NCBI GenBank assembly: GCA_001769805.1
Contig: MEPO01000032.1
Span: forward strand, 124,001 to 188,000
From: Bdellovibrionales bacterium GWA1_52_35
Lineage (GTDB): Bacteria > Bdellovibrionota > UBA1018
Length of the DNA: 64,000 bases
Direction: 5' to 3'
Position numbers and translations under genes: made by a program. Shown here in pieces: positions 1-10,080 of this stretch (within the stretch, counting starts at the first letter, position 1; the number at the start of each line of letters is the position of its first letter). Below the pieces are notes generated by a model that ran no database searches, was not told the DNA's origin, and worked only from the letters and a program-made list of their open reading frames with translations.

Positions 1-242
1 GGATGACAGAGCGGAATCCAATTGGAGGCATTCTTTGCAGCCATGATGCCGGCGACTTCAGCCAGCGCAAGCACATCCCCCTTGGGAAGTGTGTGCTCCC
101 GGATTCTTTGAAAGGCATCAGCGCCAACGAGGATTTTGCCACTCGCCACGGCCCGTCGGCGGGTCGTATGCTTTGCACCAACATCAATCATTTTGAAACG
201 GGAATCAGCCGCCAATGGAGGCAAGGTTCTGTGTGCTGCCAT
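1..242 (-). CDS. moaC: cyclic pyranopterin monophosphate synthase MoaC, N-terminal part (runs off left edge; not in ORF track)
   Basis: Reverse-strand translation from ATG at 242: [80 protein letters not shown]; the KGDVLA..AGIMAAK...IPLCH segment is the MoaC signature. Overlaps the moaA 3' end. Confidence 0.9.
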   Translation of the reverse strand, partial: MAAHRTLPPLAADSRFKMIDVGAKHTTRRRAVASGKILVGADAFQRIREHTLPKGDVLALAEVAGIMAAKNASNWIPLCH

Positions 243-1182
243 AATGACCCTCCAGCAAACGATGCGATTGTTGCTTGGCTCCGAGGAGATTAGTGACCGC
301 CAATTGCAACTCCGGCAATTGCTGCGCTGATTGCAGGAAAGGTCTGAGTGAATACTCCCCTTCTCCGAAAAGGCAAAGTCTCAGGGCTCCGCGGGCACTG
401 ACCCGCAGGCGATTGCAGGAAGCGCAGAAATTCTGGGAATAAGGCGTAATCAAGCCCACCGTGCCCACGAACTCCGGATGACTGAACACAGTTGCGGGAC
501 CCATGTTGAGACGGGTTCCGGGGGTGACCTGCTGCCAGCCTTGCGCCAGAATTTGCTTTCCGACGAGATCCGCCGGCAGATGCCGTTCCGCAAAGAATTC
601 CCTGTTATCCGAAGTCTGCATCAGTTCGATGAAGCGGATGCTGAGCCGTTTGTTCCGGACAAGTTCGAGATAGGCCGGAAGTTCTTCGCTGTTCAAGCCT
701 TTCAGAAGAACGACATTGATCTTCACGGATTCAAAATTCTGAACCAGCGCGCTCTCCACTGCTTTGAGAACATCCGCTGCACTTGATTTGCCCGTTATCG
801 CCTCGAACTGGTTGGGTTGCAGGCTGTCGACGCTGAAATTGATGGCAGTCAAACCGGCAGCTTTTAGAAAAGGAAGGAGCGGCAATATTTTATGTCCGTT
901 CGTCGTCAGCGCCACGGCTTCAATTCCCGGCACACTGGCAACGGCTTGGATGATACTGATAAGGTCCTTTCGCAATGTGGGCTCTCCGCCAGTCAGGCGG
1001 ACTTTGGAAACGCCCATTTCGGCGAAGCCGCGCACGAGATTGCGGATCTCATCAACGGAAAGGGGCTGCTGTTCGGGTTTGGCACAGCCCTCCGGCAGGC
1101 AGTAAAGGCAACGAAAATTGCAAAGCTCAGTAATGGAAAGTCTGAGATAGGAAAACTGCCGTTGAAAATTATCAGTCAACAC
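205..1182 (-). CDS. moaA: GTP 3',8-cyclase MoaA (radical SAM)
   Basis: CNFRCLYC radical SAM motif, [13 protein letters not shown]-terminal [20 protein letters not shown] and terminal GG. Likely start GTG/TTG near 1182; the longer ORF start at 1311 overlaps the upstream gene. Confidence 0.9.
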   Translation of the reverse strand: MLTDNFQRQFSYLRLSITELCNFRCLYCLPEGCAKPEQQPLSVDEIRNLVRGFAEMGVSKVRLTGGEPTLRKDLISIIQAVASVPGIEAVALTTNGHKILPLLPFLKAAGLTAINFSVDSLQPNQFEAITGKSSAADVLKAVESALVQNFESVKINVVLLKGLNSEELPAYLELVRNKRLSIRFIELMQTSDNREFFAERHLPADLVGKQILAQGWQQVTPGTRLNMGPATVFSHPEFVGTVGLITPYSQNFCASCNRLRVSARGALRLCLFGEGEYSLRPFLQSAQQLPELQLAVTNLLGAKQQSHRLLEGHYGSTQNLASIGG

Positions 1183-2177
1183 TTGGATTTCCTCTGCAAG
1201 GCAACCCGATCCAGGTACCTTTCGAGGGCGCAGGTGATCACAACCGCATAAAGCGAGCCGAGCAGGACGTCGAGAATATAGTGGTGATTCAGATAAACAG
1301 CCGCAAAGCACATTGTTACATAGAAAAATATGCTGAACGCGCGGAATCGTCCAAATTTAAAAGCAAAATAAACCGCTTGCAGAGGATACGCAACGTGCAG
1401 CGAGGGAATCGCGCCAAAGACATCGGCGGAACGGCCGTACCACTCAGTGAAAAACTTGGTTCCCAAAAGCTCGTCAAACCGCACGCAACCGGCGGCGTTG
1501 GCGAGCGTGTCCATCTTCGCCGGACCGAAACCATGCAATGCCACGTACCAGGGCGGAGCGGCTGCATACCAATAGTAAGTCGTATAGCCGATCAGATTCA
1601 CCCAGAAGAACGACCACATGTACCGGGGGGCGAGTTCCTGAATACGATCTGCACTGAGTTTCGGAGTGCCCGTTCGGCTCGCCCAGAAATAGAAATAAGC
1701 GCCGATTGCCGCGAAAATTGGAACAAAACTGATGTAAAAAAATCCAGTGATGAGATCCAGAATGGGATTTGTGTGAAGTTGAAACCACTCGTTCGGAGTC
1801 AGCCGTCCGGTGGCTGTTTCAATTCCAAACCATCGCAGGTCAAAGAAATAGGGTTCTTCCACATGGACCGGGCCGCGGATGTAGTCCCCATAGAATCGTT
1901 GGCTGTCATAAACAATTGCGGTGGCGAGTATCGGCAGCAGAAATTTATAAATATGGTTCAGACCTCGTCCGCCATAACTCCCGACAAGGATCACCAGTCC
2001 CCCACTGATGTGATCCGAACGAAAGCCGTTCAGCAGGAGCAGGAGCGACCAATAGACAAGAACAAAAACCAAAGGTGCAAATCTTTGGGTCTGCGTGCGC
2101 TCCGCCCACCACTTGGTCCATTCTTCTGGGTAACTTTTAAGGGTGACGGCAAGTGTGCGTGTGAGTTGAGTGATCAT
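1176..2177 (-). CDS. PAP2-superfamily membrane protein (inositolphosphotransferase/lipid phosphatase-like)
   Basis: Multiple hydrophobic segments; IPSLHVAYP and NHHYILDVLLGSLYA PAP2 motifs. Confidence 0.75.
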   Translation of the reverse strand: MITQLTRTLAVTLKSYPEEWTKWWAERTQTQRFAPLVFVLVYWSLLLLLNGFRSDHISGGLVILVGSYGGRGLNHIYKFLLPILATAIVYDSQRFYGDYIRGPVHVEEPYFFDLRWFGIETATGRLTPNEWFQLHTNPILDLITGFFYISFVPIFAAIGAYFYFWASRTGTPKLSADRIQELAPRYMWSFFWVNLIGYTTYYWYAAAPPWYVALHGFGPAKMDTLANAAGCVRFDELLGTKFFTEWYGRSADVFGAIPSLHVAYPLQAVYFAFKFGRFRAFSIFFYVTMCFAAVYLNHHYILDVLLGSLYAVVITCALERYLDRVALQRKSKC

Positions 2178-2188
2178 GTCAGATCCTG

Positions 2189-2968
2189 TCAGCGGGCAAA
2201 AACTTTTACAGGAAATCCTTTTTGGCGGATCTCTTCTGCAAAAGCCTCCAGCTCCTCTCTTTTGACCGGCTCGGCATCCGGAAAAGCCGGTTCGCGGTCC
2301 ACTGTTGTGATAAAAATCTGCTTGGGTGCGATTTTAACGTAGGCTCTCAGAACCGCTTGTCGGTTGGCTTCAGTCCAATTTGAAACTTCCGGGCTAGAAC
2401 TGCAGTTCCAGAAGAGTGACTGAATCATGGGTTTGGAAAGTCGTTGAATGCGTTCAATATGCGCCTCAATCGATCCCACTGACGCAGTTGGACGATTCAA
2501 GCGCCTGAACAGGTCATCAATTCCGCAGTCGAGCTTGATCCAGGCTTCGTCCAGCGCATTGCAGCCCTCAACGACGGTGGCCCGGTTGAGTTCCGAACCA
2601 TTGCTCAGGCAGTTGAAAATCCAGCGGCCGTTGACTTTTTTTCGTAGCGCCAGAATCGACCGGACAATTTCCAGGAAGTCAGGATGCGCTGTCGGCTCGG
2701 AATTTCCAGCCAGAGTGACAGAATCGAGATTGGGATGAAGGTTCAAGGCGCCAGCAAGTTCCTCTAAAACCTGGTTGACGGGAGGAAGTTTCTGACCTTC
2801 CACCGTTTCGGTGGATTCCTTGCGCGAACCAAAACCGCACTGACAGTAAATGCAACCCCAGGTGCAGATCTTGGCGTACGGATCCCCAAGATTAATCCCA
2901 AGGGAGAGTCCGTGACGACGACTCTGAACGGGTCCATAGATTGCCGGGCAATGTTTTCTCAAGTTCAT
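2189..2968 (-). CDS. radical SAM protein, COG0731-like
   Basis: YGPVQSRRHGLSLGINLGDP...CTWGCIYCQCG; LAGNSEPTAHPDF. Confidence 0.8.
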   Translation of the reverse strand: MNLRKHCPAIYGPVQSRRHGLSLGINLGDPYAKICTWGCIYCQCGFGSRKESTETVEGQKLPPVNQVLEELAGALNLHPNLDSVTLAGNSEPTAHPDFLEIVRSILALRKKVNGRWIFNCLSNGSELNRATVVEGCNALDEAWIKLDCGIDDLFRRLNRPTASVGSIEAHIERIQRLSKPMIQSLFWNCSSSPEVSNWTEANRQAVLRAYVKIAPKQIFITTVDREPAFPDAEPVKREELEAFAEEIRQKGFPVKVFAR

Positions 2969-3123
2969 ACTCAGGAACGGCCACTATATACAGGGTTTGC
3001 CTTGCGAATCAACCCTTCTGCCGCACCACGGCGGCACAGTCTCTTCAAACAATGCGGGTTGAGTTAGGATTTGAAGTACGGTATCGAATCTTACTCAGCG
3101 CTCACAAAGGGAGATCAGCCGGC

Positions 3124-4755
3124 ATGAATTCAACAGAACTGGGACACCAAATGCTTTTAGGTGACGAGGCCATTGCCCTTGGGGCGGTTCACGGTGGAGC
3201 TAGCTTGGCCTATGGTTATCCGGGAACGCCGTCGACTGAAATACTGGAGACATGCTTAGGATATGCGAAGGTATTTCCCAGATTCAAAGCCACCTGGTGT
3301 ACAAACGAAAAGACCGCCTACGAACAGGCTCTTGGGGCCTCTCTCGCCGGTCGCCGCGTCCTCGTCACTATGAAGCATGTTGGCTTGAACGTGGCTGCTG
3401 ACCCCTTCATGAGTTCCGCCCTGGTTTCGATTCATGGTGGACTTGTGCTCGCTGTGGCGGATGACCCTGGAATGCACAGTTCCCAGAATGAGCAGGACAG
3501 CCGCTACTTTGCTGATTTCGCCAAGATCATCTGTCTGGAACCTGCTGACCATCAACAGGCCTACGATATGACCAGAGAGGCCTTCGTTCTTTCTGAAAAA
3601 TACAAGATGCCTGTGGTCCTCCGGATTGTAACCCGTCTCGCCCATAGCCGAGGGGTAGTCCTCCCCCGCTCCGCCTCAGCGATCAATTCCGTGAATAAGG
3701 CGCAAGATCCTCAATCCTGGATTCTTTTGCCCAATAATGCCCGACGGCAATGGCATGAGCGCCTGACTTCCGAAGCCACTCTTAAGAATGAGATCGAAAC
3801 AGGCCCTCATAATCAGCTTTCGTTGGCACCCGGAGATGACGTTTTGGGAGTGATCACCACCGGCACTGCACGGAACTATTATCTGGAAGTCGCCAGCGAG
3901 CTGAAAACTCCAGTTTCTCATCTGCACATCGGAGCCTACCCCTTGCCTGAACAAAAAATTCAGCAGCTGCTCGCAGGGGTGAAGAAACTCGTGATTTTCG
4001 AAGAAGGCTATCCCTATCTGGAGCGCCTGATCCGGGGCGTGGGGAACTCAAGTCCAAAACCCATTTCAGGGCGGATGTCTGGAGAAGTTCCCGCAGACGG
4101 CGAACTCAATCCGGACATCGTTCGTGCGGCTCTGGGCTTATCTGTTCAAAAAGGGCTTTCTGCCCCGGCAAGCTTCACGATTCCAGGACGTCCTCCGCAA
4201 CTTTGCCCCGGCTGCCCGCATATCGACAGCTACGCCTCCATCAAAGAAGCACTCAGCGCATTCGGTGTGAGTCTGGTAACGGCTGATATCGGTTGCTACA
4301 CTCTCGGTGCGATGCCCGAGTACAAGGCCATCGAAAGCTGCGTCTGTATGGGCGCGTCCATTGGGATGGCCAAAGGGGCTTCCGAAGCGGGGCTGCAACC
4401 CGTGGTCGCCGTAATTGGGGACAGCACGTTCTTTCATTCCGGCATGACGGCTCTCGTTGATGCTATTTCCGCCAATTCCAATATCACGGTGATGATCCTG
4501 GATAACGAAACGGTCGGAATGACAGGAGGGCAGACGACGATTCTGCCTTCAAACGGGATGCAGACACGAATTAAAGACGTCGTACTGGGTCTGGGTGTCA
4601 ACCCCGAGCACGTCCACGTCCTGCACACTCATCGCACACAGGTTCACGTGAACTCCGCCATCATTCAAAAGGAGATCGAGTACCAGGGGCTTTCGGTGAT
4701 CATTGCCGTCCGTGAGTGCATTGAAACAGCGAAGCGGAAAAAGGTGACCTCATGA
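3124..4755 (+). CDS. iorA: indolepyruvate ferredoxin oxidoreductase, alpha subunit
   Basis: MNSTELGHQMLLGDEAIALGAVHGGASLAYGYPGTPSTEI; CPGCPH; TPP-binding GDSTFFHSGMTALVDAISANSNITVMILDN. Start trimmed from ORF start 2941. Confidence 0.9.
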   Translation: MNSTELGHQMLLGDEAIALGAVHGGASLAYGYPGTPSTEILETCLGYAKVFPRFKATWCTNEKTAYEQALGASLAGRRVLVTMKHVGLNVAADPFMSSALVSIHGGLVLAVADDPGMHSSQNEQDSRYFADFAKIICLEPADHQQAYDMTREAFVLSEKYKMPVVLRIVTRLAHSRGVVLPRSASAINSVNKAQDPQSWILLPNNARRQWHERLTSEATLKNEIETGPHNQLSLAPGDDVLGVITTGTARNYYLEVASELKTPVSHLHIGAYPLPEQKIQQLLAGVKKLVIFEEGYPYLERLIRGVGNSSPKPISGRMSGEVPADGELNPDIVRAALGLSVQKGLSAPASFTIPGRPPQLCPGCPHIDSYASIKEALSAFGVSLVTADIGCYTLGAMPEYKAIESCVCMGASIGMAKGASEAGLQPVVAVIGDSTFFHSGMTALVDAISANSNITVMILDNETVGMTGGQTTILPSNGMQTRIKDVVLGLGVNPEHVHVLHTHRTQVHVNSAIIQKEIEYQGLSVIIAVRECIETAKRKKVTS

Positions 4756-5324
4756 AATGCGATCTGATTTTTGCAGGTGTTGGAGGACAAGGCGTGCTGT
4801 CAGTTTCGGCGGCAATCGGGACCGCAGCACTGAGTGAGGGATTGCACATGAAGCAATCAGAAGTACACGGAATGTCCCAAAGAGGCGGGGCAGTGACTGC
4901 CGCTCTCCGGATTTCCGATGTTCCGGTTCACAGCCCGCTTGTTTCCAGCGGTTCGGCCCAGCTTCTGCTGAGCATGGAGCCTCTTGAGGCTCTCCGGTAT
5001 CTTCCTATGCTTTCTAAAGACGCAACTGTCATTTCCGCAATGGCTCCCGTCAAGAACATCGGCAATTATCCCGACCTCCAAGAGATCTATGCCCAGATCC
5101 GGAGCTTGCCCAAGGCTTTCCTGATTGATGCCGAGCAACTTGCCCGTGAAGCCGGCTCCGTCCGGACCTCGAACATTGTGCTGGTGGGAGCGGCCTCAAA
5201 ATTCCTTCCAGTTCAGGCGGATTCACTCGTTCAAGCGATCCGCAGCCTTTTTGAGCGTAAAGGCGAAAAGATTGTCGAAATGAATTTGAAGGCATTCCAG
5301 CTGGGTCGCGCGGCTGCCCATTGA
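4752..5324 (+). CDS. iorB: indolepyruvate ferredoxin oxidoreductase, beta subunit
   Basis: FAGVGGQGVLSVSAAIGTAALSEGLHMKQSEVHGMSQRGGAV; 4-bp ATGA overlap with iorA. Confidence 0.9.
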   Translation: MKCDLIFAGVGGQGVLSVSAAIGTAALSEGLHMKQSEVHGMSQRGGAVTAALRISDVPVHSPLVSSGSAQLLLSMEPLEALRYLPMLSKDATVISAMAPVKNIGNYPDLQEIYAQIRSLPKAFLIDAEQLAREAGSVRTSNIVLVGAASKFLPVQADSLVQAIRSLFERKGEKIVEMNLKAFQLGRAAAH

Positions 5325-5336
5325 GGTCGAGTACTT

Positions 5337-7601
5337 ATGAATTTTACGGCGATTGAGTCAATTCTGAATAAAGCCCGACAGCAGCAGCGAATGTCCCTTC
5401 TGGAAACAGAAGGAATGGAGATCCTCAAAGCGCTCGGAATACAGGTCCCTCATCGGATTTTGCTCCGAAATTCTTCCGAGCTGAATTCTGAGATTTTGTC
5501 CGGCCTGCAGGGCAAGCTGGCCGTCATCAAGGTTGTATCTCACGAGATACTCCACAAGAGCGATCTGGGCGGGGTCAAAATTGTTGAAAACCGGATGGAC
5601 ATGGTGCGGGACGCAATTCTGGACATGGAGCGGCGTTTTGCTGAAAAATTCAAAGTAACTGGATACTCCATCAGCGAATGCATTCCCTATGATTCGTCAC
5701 TGGGAAACGAACTTCTCCTGGGTATGCGCTGGACTGAGGATTTCGGCGCAGTAATCACGCTCAGCGCGGGTGGAATCTTTACAGAATTCCTGGCTTCCCA
5801 CTTCCGGGAAGGTCGCGATGCAGCCGTCCTCAGTCCGAGTGCCGGCTCTGAGAAAAGCCTGGCTCAGGCTCTTTCTCAAGTGGCCGTGGTTCAGCTGGCG
5901 ACCCGGACTCTTCGCGGGCAAAAGCCGCGAATCGCCCTCACTCAGATCACGGAAGTGGTTCAGCAGTTATTTCAGATTTCCGAACGCCTCATGCCTTCGG
6001 AAATAAAGGAATTCGAAATCAATCCCCTGGTCATCTCAGAAGGAAAACTGATTGCGCTCGATGCGCTGGTGACTCTGGCGCATGCCCCTGCTTCTGCAAC
6101 AGCCCTTTCGATCCGCCCCGCTGAAAAAATCCGTAACCTCCTGGAGCCCCGCACGATCGCGGTCATGGGGGTTTCAGAAAAAATGAATCCGGGACGTACG
6201 ATCGTTGAAAATATTTTGCACCAGGGTTTTGATCCATCCCGACTTTATATCATCAAACCCGGGATGCAGACCCTTGCCGGCTGTCCCTGCGTCCCTAGCA
6301 TTTCAGCGCTGCCCGGAAAAGTGGATCTTCTGGTGCTCGCGGTTTCCGCCAAGCAGATACCAGACGCGATCACCGAAGTGGCGGCCTTTGAGAAGGCCGA
6401 AAGCGTGATTGCGATTCCAGGAGGTCTGGAAGAAAAACAAGGAACTCAAGCCATCGTTAGCAGCATGAACCAGGCGCTTGAGAATTCCCGTCGCACGACC
6501 TGGAAGGGGCCTGTGATCAATGGTGGGAACTGCCTGGGCATCCGCTCGGTCCCGGGGAAATACAATACGCTCTTTATTCCACCCTACAAACTCCCGCTTC
6601 CGACCGGCCCCGCAGCACCGCTTGCGTTCCTCTCCCAGAGCGGAGCTTTTGCGGTTTCAAAATCAAGCAAGCTCGGAGCAATCAATCCAAAATACACGAT
6701 TTCAATCGGAAACCAGATGGATCTCACGGTCGGGGATTATCTGGATTATCTGAAAAGTGATTTGGAGATTCAGACCTACGCGGTTTACGTCGAGGGATTC
6801 AAGGCGCTGGATGGTCTCAAGTTCATCAGAGCCGCCCGTGAAATTGTCAAAAGCGGCCGCACGGTCATTCTGTATCGCGCGGGACGAACCCTCGAAGGTG
6901 CTCATGCTTCTGCCAGCCACACGGCTTCGATTGCTGGCAATTACGCAGTTACCCGTGGGCTCTGCCAGGAAGCCGGTGTCTTGCTTGCAGAAACCGTCGC
7001 TGACTTCGAAGACCTGACAAAGATGTTCGTGTTCCTCGGCCCCAACCGTCATTTGATCACAGGCCGGCAGCCCCGTCTCGGCGCGATTTCGAATGCCGGC
7101 TTCGAATGCGTTGCTTTTGCAGATAATCTGGGGAGTTTCACCCTGCCCGCTTTTGAAGGTACTGCTCAGAGGGCTCTTGAAGAGTCTTTGGATAAGGCAG
7201 GGCTTTCTTCCATCGTCGATGTTCACAATCCGGTGGACCTCACGCCCATGACGAACGATGCCGGTTATGACCGAGTGATCCGCACCGTACTGACGGATTC
7301 CGCGATGGATGCGGTGATCGTCGGAATCGTCCCGCTCACTCCCGCTACAATGACCCTCAGTATCTCACCCGCCGAACACTCCGAAGACCTCATGCATCCA
7401 GACGCGCTGGCGTTGAGACTTGCGCGGATCAAGAAAGAATTCACCGCAGCAGGAGCAGGCAAACCCTGGGTTGCGGTTGTGGATGCGGGGGAACTCTACG
7501 ACGCTTTTGCCTATCAACTCGAGCGTTTTCAGATTCCAACCTTCCGGACCGCTGACCGGGCTTTACGTATCCTGAATGCTTATTTCATGACTTCCCGGTA
7601 G
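5337..7601 (+). CDS. acyl/acetyl-CoA synthetase (ADP-forming), fused beta (ATP-grasp)-alpha (CoA-binding) order
   Basis: N-terminal ATP-grasp (KVVSHEILHKSDLGGVKI), then CoA-binding/succinyl-CoA-ligase-like (RTIAVMGVSEKMNPGR, FLSQSGAFAVS, SHTASIAG). Confidence 0.88.
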   Translation: MNFTAIESILNKARQQQRMSLLETEGMEILKALGIQVPHRILLRNSSELNSEILSGLQGKLAVIKVVSHEILHKSDLGGVKIVENRMDMVRDAILDMERRFAEKFKVTGYSISECIPYDSSLGNELLLGMRWTEDFGAVITLSAGGIFTEFLASHFREGRDAAVLSPSAGSEKSLAQALSQVAVVQLATRTLRGQKPRIALTQITEVVQQLFQISERLMPSEIKEFEINPLVISEGKLIALDALVTLAHAPASATALSIRPAEKIRNLLEPRTIAVMGVSEKMNPGRTIVENILHQGFDPSRLYIIKPGMQTLAGCPCVPSISALPGKVDLLVLAVSAKQIPDAITEVAAFEKAESVIAIPGGLEEKQGTQAIVSSMNQALENSRRTTWKGPVINGGNCLGIRSVPGKYNTLFIPPYKLPLPTGPAAPLAFLSQSGAFAVSKSSKLGAINPKYTISIGNQMDLTVGDYLDYLKSDLEIQTYAVYVEGFKALDGLKFIRAAREIVKSGRTVILYRAGRTLEGAHASASHTASIAGNYAVTRGLCQEAGVLLAETVADFEDLTKMFVFLGPNRHLITGRQPRLGAISNAGFECVAFADNLGSFTLPAFEGTAQRALEESLDKAGLSSIVDVHNPVDLTPMTNDAGYDRVIRTVLTDSAMDAVIVGIVPLTPATMTLSISPAEHSEDLMHPDALALRLARIKKEFTAAGAGKPWVAVVDAGELYDAFAYQLERFQIPTFRTADRALRILNAYFMTSR

Positions 7602-8773
7602 CATTTTTCAAAACGTTCCCACATGACTTTGTCGCTTCCCGTATAACCAATACTCAAGCGCAAAAGCCCCTGCGAAAGGTGCATCTTCTTCTGCGCATCT
7701 TCCGGAATTTCACTCGACGTACTCACGGCGGGGCAACTCATCAGAGTCCGGGAGAATCCGAGAGATACGGCATAAAGGCCAAATTTTTCTTCCTGAAGTC
7801 GTGAAGCGAGTTTGGCTGCACGCTCTTTAGTCCCGCAGTCCACCGTGACCATGCCACCAAAGCCATATTCCGGGTGCATGATGGATTTGATAAGCTCGTG
7901 ATGAGGATGACTCTTGAGCCCGGGATAAATCGTTTTGACGCCCGCCTCTTCCATCTTGATTGCAAGGTAACCCGCTGAACGGGAATGAGCAGCCATCCGG
8001 ATGGGCAGATGATCGAGCCGCAGATAGAGCTCGTGCGCCACCCTGGGATCCATGACCGGTCCCATTAGCATGACGACCCCGTGGTTCAGATCCACCAGGT
8101 CGTCGATGAATTTGCGGGAGCCAACAATCGCACCGGCGATCAAATCGCTCGAACCCGACAAGTACTTGGTACAGGAATAAACGACGACATCAGCACCGAA
8201 CTCGACCGGTGCAACCTGAACAGGCGTGAAGGTATTATCCACTACGAGTTTAATGTTCTTTTTTTTTGCCAAAGCACCGAGCGCTTTCAAATCGCTGATA
8301 CCGAGCAGCGGATTTGAAACAGTCTCGGTATAGATCACCTTGGTATCGGGCCGAATGGCTTTTTCAAACGCGGAGACATCATCCGGATCTACAAACGTGA
8401 CCTGGATTCCACGATTCGGGAAGATATTATTAAAGAGCGCATAGGTTCCGCCGTAAATGGTCTGGGAGGAAACCAGGTGCCCGCCTTGGGGCATGAGCTG
8501 CTCCACCGCCGAAGCAATGGCCGCTATTCCGCTTGCGACACCAAGCGCCGCTTCCATTCCCTCCATGGCCGCAAGCTTTCTGCCGAAGGCGTTGACGGTG
8601 GGATTGGCATGGCGGCTATAAAGATAGCGATCGGGAAGCTCGCCCCGGAATGCCCGCTCCATATCCGCCGGATCGAGAAAAGTCGAAGTCGCCGCCACAT
8701 CGATGACTGGAACTACCCCGCCTTCTTCGCCAAAGTGCTGAATATCCCGAATTGCCTGTCGTGACCGTTCCAT
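7580..8773 (-). CDS. Cys/Met metabolism PLP-dependent enzyme (cystathionine gamma-synthase / methionine gamma-lyase family)
   Basis: SSQTIYGGTYALF, VVDNTFTPVQVAPVEFGADVVVYSCTKYLSGSSDLIAG (PLP Lys). Confidence 0.88.
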   Translation of the reverse strand: MERSRQAIRDIQHFGEEGGVVPVIDVAATSTFLDPADMERAFRGELPDRYLYSRHANPTVNAFGRKLAAMEGMEAALGVASGIAAIASAVEQLMPQGGHLVSSQTIYGGTYALFNNIFPNRGIQVTFVDPDDVSAFEKAIRPDTKVIYTETVSNPLLGISDLKALGALAKKKNIKLVVDNTFTPVQVAPVEFGADVVVYSCTKYLSGSSDLIAGAIVGSRKFIDDLVDLNHGVVMLMGPVMDPRVAHELYLRLDHLPIRMAAHSRSAGYLAIKMEEAGVKTIYPGLKSHPHHELIKSIMHPEYGFGGMVTVDCGTKERAAKLASRLQEEKFGLYAVSLGFSRTLMSCPAVSTSSEIPEDAQKKMHLSQGLLRLSIGYTGSDKVMWERFEKCYREVMK

Positions 8774-8868
8774 AGCGCCTCCTGCTGTTGCCCTTGTTAA
8801 AACAAAAATACCACATCAAGGCCCCAGCGGAAGGTGCTAATTGCTGTTCGACATGCTGCAATAAAGAA

Positions 8869-9405
8869 TTAGGCTGCTTTTTCCTTCTTTTTATCGCTTT
8901 CGATCAGCATTTTTTCAAATGACTCACTTGCGCCCTCGGTGATCTGGATGGGCTTGGACTTGCTTTCTGCGGCTTTGGGCAGGGCGACTCTCAGGACACC
9001 GTCCTTGTAGTTGGCTTGTACTTTTTCAGCATCGACGGCAGAAGGGAGTGAGAATATCCGCTGAAAAGAACCATAGAATCTCTCGGTCGCATGTCTTGCG
9101 GATTTTTCGCGGGTTTCTTCCTCCTGTCTCTCTCCTGAAACAATGAGCTGGTTGTCTTTCACTTCAATCTTGACGTTATCCTTGGAAACGCCGGGCAGGT
9201 CGAAACTGAAGAGAAAATGCTTGTCTGTTTCCTCCAGATTGCAAGGAGGTGAAAAAACCAGCGGGTCTTCACCGAAAGACTGCTCGTAAGGACTCATGAA
9301 GTCCCCGAACATGCGGTCCAGCGTCCGCTGGAGTCTTGAGATTTCGCGAACCGGGTTCCAAGCTGCCTCCCGGCGCCAGATATCGGGCAGATGACGATTG
9401 GCCAT
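8869..9405 (-). CDS. Hsp20/alpha-crystallin small heat shock protein
   Basis: ACD domain: FDLPGVSKDNVKIEVKDNQLIVSGERQEEE...FYGSFQRIFSLPSAVD.EKVQANYKDGVLRVALPK; RBS AAAAGGAG before ATG. Confidence 0.92.
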   Translation of the reverse strand: MANRHLPDIWRREAAWNPVREISRLQRTLDRMFGDFMSPYEQSFGEDPLVFSPPCNLEETDKHFLFSFDLPGVSKDNVKIEVKDNQLIVSGERQEEETREKSARHATERFYGSFQRIFSLPSAVDAEKVQANYKDGVLRVALPKAAESKSKPIQITEGASESFEKMLIESDKKKEKAA

Positions 9406-9550
9406 AGAACACTCCTTTTCAATAATTCCAGATTTATGATGCATTTGAAATGCCTGAGGTGCCGGTCAGATTTGGTAGAATATCCCCGGTTGAATTCCCC
9501 AGCCGCTTGGGTTAGAACTCCCAAACATCTCAAGAGCGGCCTCACATGCG

Positions 9551-9625
9551 TCCCCATCGTCTAGAGGCCTAGGACGGCGCCTTCTCACGGCGTAAACCGG
9601 GGTTCGAATCCCCGTGGGGACGCCA
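9551..9625 (+). tRNA. tRNA-Glu (anticodon CTC), CCA encoded
   Basis: Cloverleaf: GTCCCCA/TGGGGAC acceptor, GCGCC-TTCTCAC-GGCGT anticodon arm, CGGGGTTCGAATCCCCG T-arm, 3' GCCA. Confidence 0.95.
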
Positions 9626-9750
9626 AACAAAAGAGTATCCGCCTCCTTTTTGATGCTTATCGCGTCATCGCTACTGATTGCCCGTTTAATATTCTCAGTA
9701 CATTGTTTTTGAAACACCTACAGCGAGCGGTGGGGATTCGACGTGCGTAA

Positions 9751-9804
9751 ACGCCTGCCTACAGCCCTGAGAGCAACGAGATCGCAGAGGCATTCGTGAA
9801 ATAA
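9751..9804 (+). pseudogene. remnant of IS3-family transposase (OrfB) C-terminal region
   Basis: Frame reads TPAYSPESNEIAEAFVK*, matching the conserved 'YSPESNGMAEAFVKT' block of IS3-type transposases; preceded immediately by an in-frame stop. Confidence 0.7.
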
Positions 9805-10080
9805 TGGTCCCGCTTTTTACTCTGTCCCGCCTTTAACTCGGCCTAGCTCAAAATTGCCTTACATTCAGCGAAAAACGCTGATGGAGCATTTGAGTAAAAA
9901 CATTATAAACAGAATCTTTTCACTTATATCAAAAGCAGTTTCTTGCAAAAATACTGCCCGTGTCTGCTTAATTTAAACACCGCGTAAATAAGAATTGCGT
10001 TATTACCAGACTTTTCAATCTACTTGATTGCGTGCTCTTATGCCCTTCCCTCGGGACCTCGATTGGCTTAGATTCGATAT

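Noticed and set aside
1281-2342. 353-aa plus-strand ORF
   Set aside because: Fully antisense to the PAP2 membrane protein gene and the adjoining radical SAM gene; composition is low-complexity polar with no recognisable domain.
8257-8268. T9/A9 homopolymer inside the Cys/Met PLP-enzyme gene
   Set aside because: Encodes ordinary Lys-Lys-Lys-Asn in the middle of a housekeeping enzyme; slippage is possible but nothing else supports regulation.
9866-9880. CAGCG-AAAAA-CGCTG hairpin in the tRNA/kinase intergenic region
   Set aside because: Only 5 bp stem with no T-tract; too weak to call as terminator or ncRNA.
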